Assembly (NCBI GenBank): GCA_964351745.1
Contig: CAYGPI010000034.1
Coordinates: 1-25,942, forward strand
Direction: 5' to 3'
DNA from: CAYNJF01 sp964351745
GTDB taxonomy: Bacteria > Pseudomonadota > Gammaproteobacteria > Berkiellales > Berkiellaceae
DNA length: 25,942 nucleotides
The translations under genes were made by a program, and so were the position numbers. Below the pieces are notes generated by a model. It was given only the letters and a program-made list of their open reading frames with translations, made no database searches and was not told the DNA's origin. Shown piece after piece: positions 23,719 to 25,942 of the stretch. The number at the start of each line of letters is the position of its first letter. Within the stretch, counting starts at the first letter, position 1.

Positions 23719-24873
23719 TTAGATTGTGGTCTGTTGTTTAACCTCTAGCACTTGTTTGATTGCCTGATTCTCCATAGAAGACTTCCATCTTGATTGTCGT
23801 TTTGTTCTATCTTTGACTTCCCCTGCAAGCTGACCGCAAGCAGCCATTGTATCTTGCCCTCTCGTTTTACGTATGGTTGCAACAAAACCAGAGTTTTTCA
23901 AAATCGTTTGAAAAGTTTCCATGGTTTTGAGTGATGAGCATACATATTTAGTGCCTGGAAAGGGATTAAATGGAATAAGGTTCACCTTACAAGGAACATG
24001 GCTAAGCAAACGTGCTAATTCTCTCGCATGTTCAGGTTGATCATTCACGCCATCTAGCATGACATATTCCATAGTCACTTTTCGCCTTTTATCTCGATCG
24101 CAGTATCTTTGACAAGCGGCAAGCACTTCTTTTAAGGGATATTTCTTGTTCAAAGGGACAATTTGGCTACGAATTGCATCGTTCGGTGCATGAATGGATA
24201 ACGCAAGTCCGATATCTAGTCCACCTAGGGCATCTATCCCTGGCACAACGCCAGAAGTCGAGATTGTCACGCGCCATTTTGATAGACCATAAGCCAAATC
24301 ATCTAACATCAGCTTCATAGAAGGAAAGACATTGGGTATGTTCATCAAAGGCTCACCCATACCCATCATCACGATGTTTGTGACAGGTCTTACGCCGTCA
24401 ACAAGAACGTTACGGGCTTTTAGGGTGTGAAACACAGTAAAAAGCTGACTTATAATCTCATGAGAGCTTAGGTCACGCTGAAATCCTTGTGTGGCCGTAT
24501 AGCAAAATTTACAATTTAAAGAGCATCCAACTTGAGATGAAATGCAAAGTGTTGCCCTTTCTTTCTCAGGGATCCAAACCGTTTCAACCGCGCCACCTTC
24601 AGGAAGTGCGAAGAGCCATTTAATCGTACCATCTGTACTTTGTGATTCCGATAAGGTCTCTAGTGGTTTTATTTCACTGAAAGTATTAAGCGCTTCGCGC
24701 AGGGACTTACTTAAATCAGTCATCTGATCAAAGTCAGTGATGCCTCTGGTGTGGCACCATTGAAGCACTTGCCTTGCGCGAAAAGGCTTTTCTCCTATAG
24801 ATAGGAAAAAAGCTTCTAGCTGTTCTCGATCTAAACCGAGTAGATTTTGTTTAACGAGTTCTTGCACAGACAT
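23719..24873 (-). CDS. rlmN: dual-specificity 23S rRNA/tRNA methyltransferase RlmN
   Basis: Radical-SAM enzyme that methylates C2 of A2503 in 23S rRNA and A37 in some tRNAs. With the ATG at 24873 the protein has 384 residues, the size of E. coli RlmN. The N-terminal helical domain (GEKPFRARQVLQW, 28-40) precedes the iron-sulfur cluster motif C117-x3-C121-x2-C124 (GCSLNCKFCYT). The glycine motif GMGEPLMN and the catalytic Cys near 346 (GQDTMAACGQ), which forms the covalent intermediate, are both present. A longer frame reaches 24951, but those extra residues lie inside ndk and do not resemble the family; ATG 24879 is the only close alternative. AAAG lies 6 bases before the chosen start. The first 23 bases overlap the end of ndk, which suggests coupled translation. 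Confidence 0.95.
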   Translation of the reverse strand: MSVQELVKQNLLGLDREQLEAFFLSIGEKPFRARQVLQWCHTRGITDFDQMTDLSKSLREALNTFSEIKPLETLSESQSTDGTIKWLFALPEGGAVETVWIPEKERATLCISSQVGCSLNCKFCYTATQGFQRDLSSHEIISQLFTVFHTLKARNVLVDGVRPVTNIVMMGMGEPLMNIPNVFPSMKLMLDDLAYGLSKWRVTISTSGVVPGIDALGGLDIGLALSIHAPNDAIRSQIVPLNKKYPLKEVLAACQRYCDRDKRRKVTMEYVMLDGVNDQPEHARELARLLSHVPCKVNLIPFNPFPGTKYVCSSLKTMETFQTILKNSGFVATIRKTRGQDTMAACGQLAGEVKDRTKRQSRWKSSMENQAIKQVLEVKQQTTI

Positions 24874-25282
24874 CTTCATCTTTAAAGAAAAATTTAATTT
24901 CGTTTGCAGCAGTTTCTGGGGCATCAGAGCCATGCACTGCATTTTCGTCAATGCTATCTGCGAAATCAGCGCGGATGGTGCCAGCAGCAGCTTCTTTAGG
25001 GTTTGTTGCGCCCATCACATCACGATTAACAGCGATGGCGTTATCACCTTCAAGGACTTGTACAAAAACAGGACCAGAAATCATGAAGTCAACGAGATCT
25101 TTGAAAAAAGGACGCTCTTTATGTACTTCATAGAAAGATTCTGCTTGTTGTCTTGAAAGTTGCATCATTTTTGCAGCGACAATAGATAAACCAGCCTTTT
25201 CAAAACGAGCAAGAACGTTACCAATAACATTTTTACCAACAGCATCTGGTTTTACAATAGACAAAGTGCGTTCAACGGCCAT
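24851..25282 (-). CDS. ndk: nucleoside diphosphate kinase
   Basis: It equalises nucleoside tri- and diphosphate pools through a phosphohistidine intermediate. The 143-residue protein starts MAVERTLSIVKPDAV, the standard N-terminus. It carries the phosphorylated H117 in NAVHGSDAPETAANEI, the RxxMGATNP segment near 88-95 and a normal end (EIKFFFKDEDVCARTR). The frame runs open to 25366, but the ATG at 25282 matches the family start and has GGAG about 8 bases upstream. It is the first gene of the ndk-rlmN-pilW unit, again the conserved gammaproteobacterial order. Confidence 0.98.
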   Translation of the reverse strand: MAVERTLSIVKPDAVGKNVIGNVLARFEKAGLSIVAAKMMQLSRQQAESFYEVHKERPFFKDLVDFMISGPVFVQVLEGDNAIAVNRDVMGATNPKEAAAGTIRADFADSIDENAVHGSDAPETAANEIKFFFKDEDVCARTR

Positions 25283-25327
25283 GAATTCTCTCCAGGTTAT
25301 TATTCCAACTAAATAAAAAGCACCATC

Positions 25328-25357
25328 ATTATACCGGTCACGACCACCGTTTGTATA
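25328..25357 (-). promoter_or_regulatory. ndk: predicted sigma-70 promoter of ndk
   Basis: On the minus strand a perfect -10 TATAAT (25328-25333) and a -35 TATACA (25352-25357, four of six matches) are separated by 18 bases. The start point would be about 40 bases before the ndk ATG. Confidence 0.5.
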
Positions 25358-25389
25358 GCCGTTCATCTATTCGCCTACAGTTAAGTTGG

Positions 25390-25419
25390 TTGACTATGTT
25401 GTTTGTGGGTAAAAATTAT
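25390..25419 (+). promoter_or_regulatory. possible promoter of the right-edge gene
   Basis: -35 TTGACT (25390-25395, five of six) and -10 AATTAT (25414-25419, four of six) with an 18-base spacer. This would leave a leader of about 100 bases before the ATG at 25527. The leader holds two copies of TACAAACAT (25440-25448, 25476-25484). Confidence 0.35.
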
Positions 25420-25526
25420 CTTTGCTTAACAGGTGTGCATACAAACATGCTCTTTCTTCAACAGGGTTTTCAATGTACAAACATTTCTATTAGAATGTTG
25501 TCATTAACCATGAACACGGAAGTCAG

Positions 25527-25942
25527 ATGCCCACAAACACCAGCAAGAAACCAAACAAAGAGCCTACTGAGGTCCACCCAAGCCACCGCTTTCTTGAGCT
25601 TAGTCTTGAGCAACTTTTCAATGAACCAGTTAGCCTTAAGGGATTTGACCTCGAAGAAAATTTCGATGAGGACAAACAAGATTATAGTTTTCTTTTGGAT
25701 CTTGCCTTAGAAGACTTATTCAAAATCCCCTTCTCCGTCCAAGAAATGCAGGATGGATTAGATGCAAGCGCTGCTGGAGAGAAGCCATTAACTTTCTTTA
25801 AACAAAATGGCAATAACCACGTTCTTTTACCTATTAATATCAGTCAAGTGTTAACAGCCACTGAAGTTAATTCAAAACCTGGGACGATCGTTAAAACAAC
25901 AGAAGTGCCCCCCACAACCCCAACACATTTACTGCCCCCTAT
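25527..25942 (+). CDS. N-terminal part of an unrecognised protein, cut by the right edge
   Basis: The frame opens at an ATG with GGAAG 4 bases upstream (25518-25522) and stays open for 138 codons to the window end. The protein starts MPTNTSKKPNKEPTEVHPSH, with no signal peptide, and is acidic in the middle (GFDLEENFDEDKQDY, then LLDLALEDLFKIPFSVQEMQDG). After a short mixed region (FFKQNGNNHVLLPINISQVL) it becomes Thr/Pro rich (TTEVPPTTPTHLLPP). The lack of a signal, the acidic start and the Pro/Thr linker resemble the beginnings of some large type-I-secreted repeat or adhesin proteins, but that is only a guess. I recognise no domain. It is divergent from ndk. Confidence 0.7.
   Translation, partial: MPTNTSKKPNKEPTEVHPSHRFLELSLEQLFNEPVSLKGFDLEENFDEDKQDYSFLLDLALEDLFKIPFSVQEMQDGLDASAAGEKPLTFFKQNGNNHVLLPINISQVLTATEVNSKPGTIVKTTEVPPTTPTHLLPP

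Noticed and set aside
25440..25484. Two TACAAACAT words as an operator pair or seed of an array
   Set aside because: Only two 9-base A-rich copies with no symmetry; insufficient to call a repeat or operator.
25351..25710. Plus-strand open frame overlapping the ndk upstream region and the right-edge gene
   Set aside because: It has no ribosome binding site, its translation is low-quality, and it is out of frame with the ATG at 25527, which has a good binding site and a continuous open frame to the edge.

Overview
This window is an A+T-rich stretch of a gammaproteobacterial chromosome. The gene order ndk, rlmN, pilF/pilW-like, hisS, yfgM, bamB, der, xseA, guaB, guaA is the one known from Escherichia and Pseudomonas relatives, and the protein families are gammaproteobacterial: full-length single-chain PurL, BamB, YfgM and a type IV pilus TPR lipoprotein. 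The base composition, a rickettsial-type 17-kDa-antigen lipoprotein, and the lack of ispG and rodZ from their usual slot would fit a Legionella/Coxiella-like organism. That placement is inference only.

Layout. 1-416 is the 3' end of an unrecognised gene that enters from the left. 515-1879 (+) is an NSS-family sodium symporter, convergent with an EAL-HDOD protein (1896-3119, -). A 301-base A+T-rich gap separates the latter from a divergent cytochrome b561 gene (3421-3975, +). A perfect bidirectional terminator (3991-4021) then faces the NAD-malic enzyme (4032-5750, -), which follows purL (5795-9640, -). Next comes a minus-strand run guaB, guaA, tadA, proline iminopeptidase and a small membrane protein (14510 down to 9742), with genes abutting or overlapping. 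xseA (14590-15957, +) diverges from guaB.

Between xseA and der sits a REP-associated tyrosine transposase-like gene (16030-17034, +). It is bracketed by a 12-bp perfect inverted word (15945-15956 and 17221-17232), with a second near-copy on the right. This is the clearest mobile-element signal in the window. From 20543 down to 17291, yfgM, bamB and der are joined by 4-base overlaps and GTG starts, with hisS immediately upstream; these handle tRNA charging, envelope assembly and ribosome assembly. A stand-alone glycine-zipper lipoprotein (21973-22542) with its own terminator occupies the slot where rodZ and ispG are expected. ndk-rlmN-pilW (25282 down to 22845) form another minus-strand unit that ends in a terminator. 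At the right edge an unrecognised gene starts at 25527 (+) and runs off the window.

Most of the window is ordinary housekeeping DNA. The points worth a second look are the transposase and its flanking words, the altered pilW-hisS interval, the EAL-HDOD protein with retained catalytic residues but an altered loop 6, and the two unrecognised edge genes. I found no tRNA, rRNA, CRISPR array or defence system.
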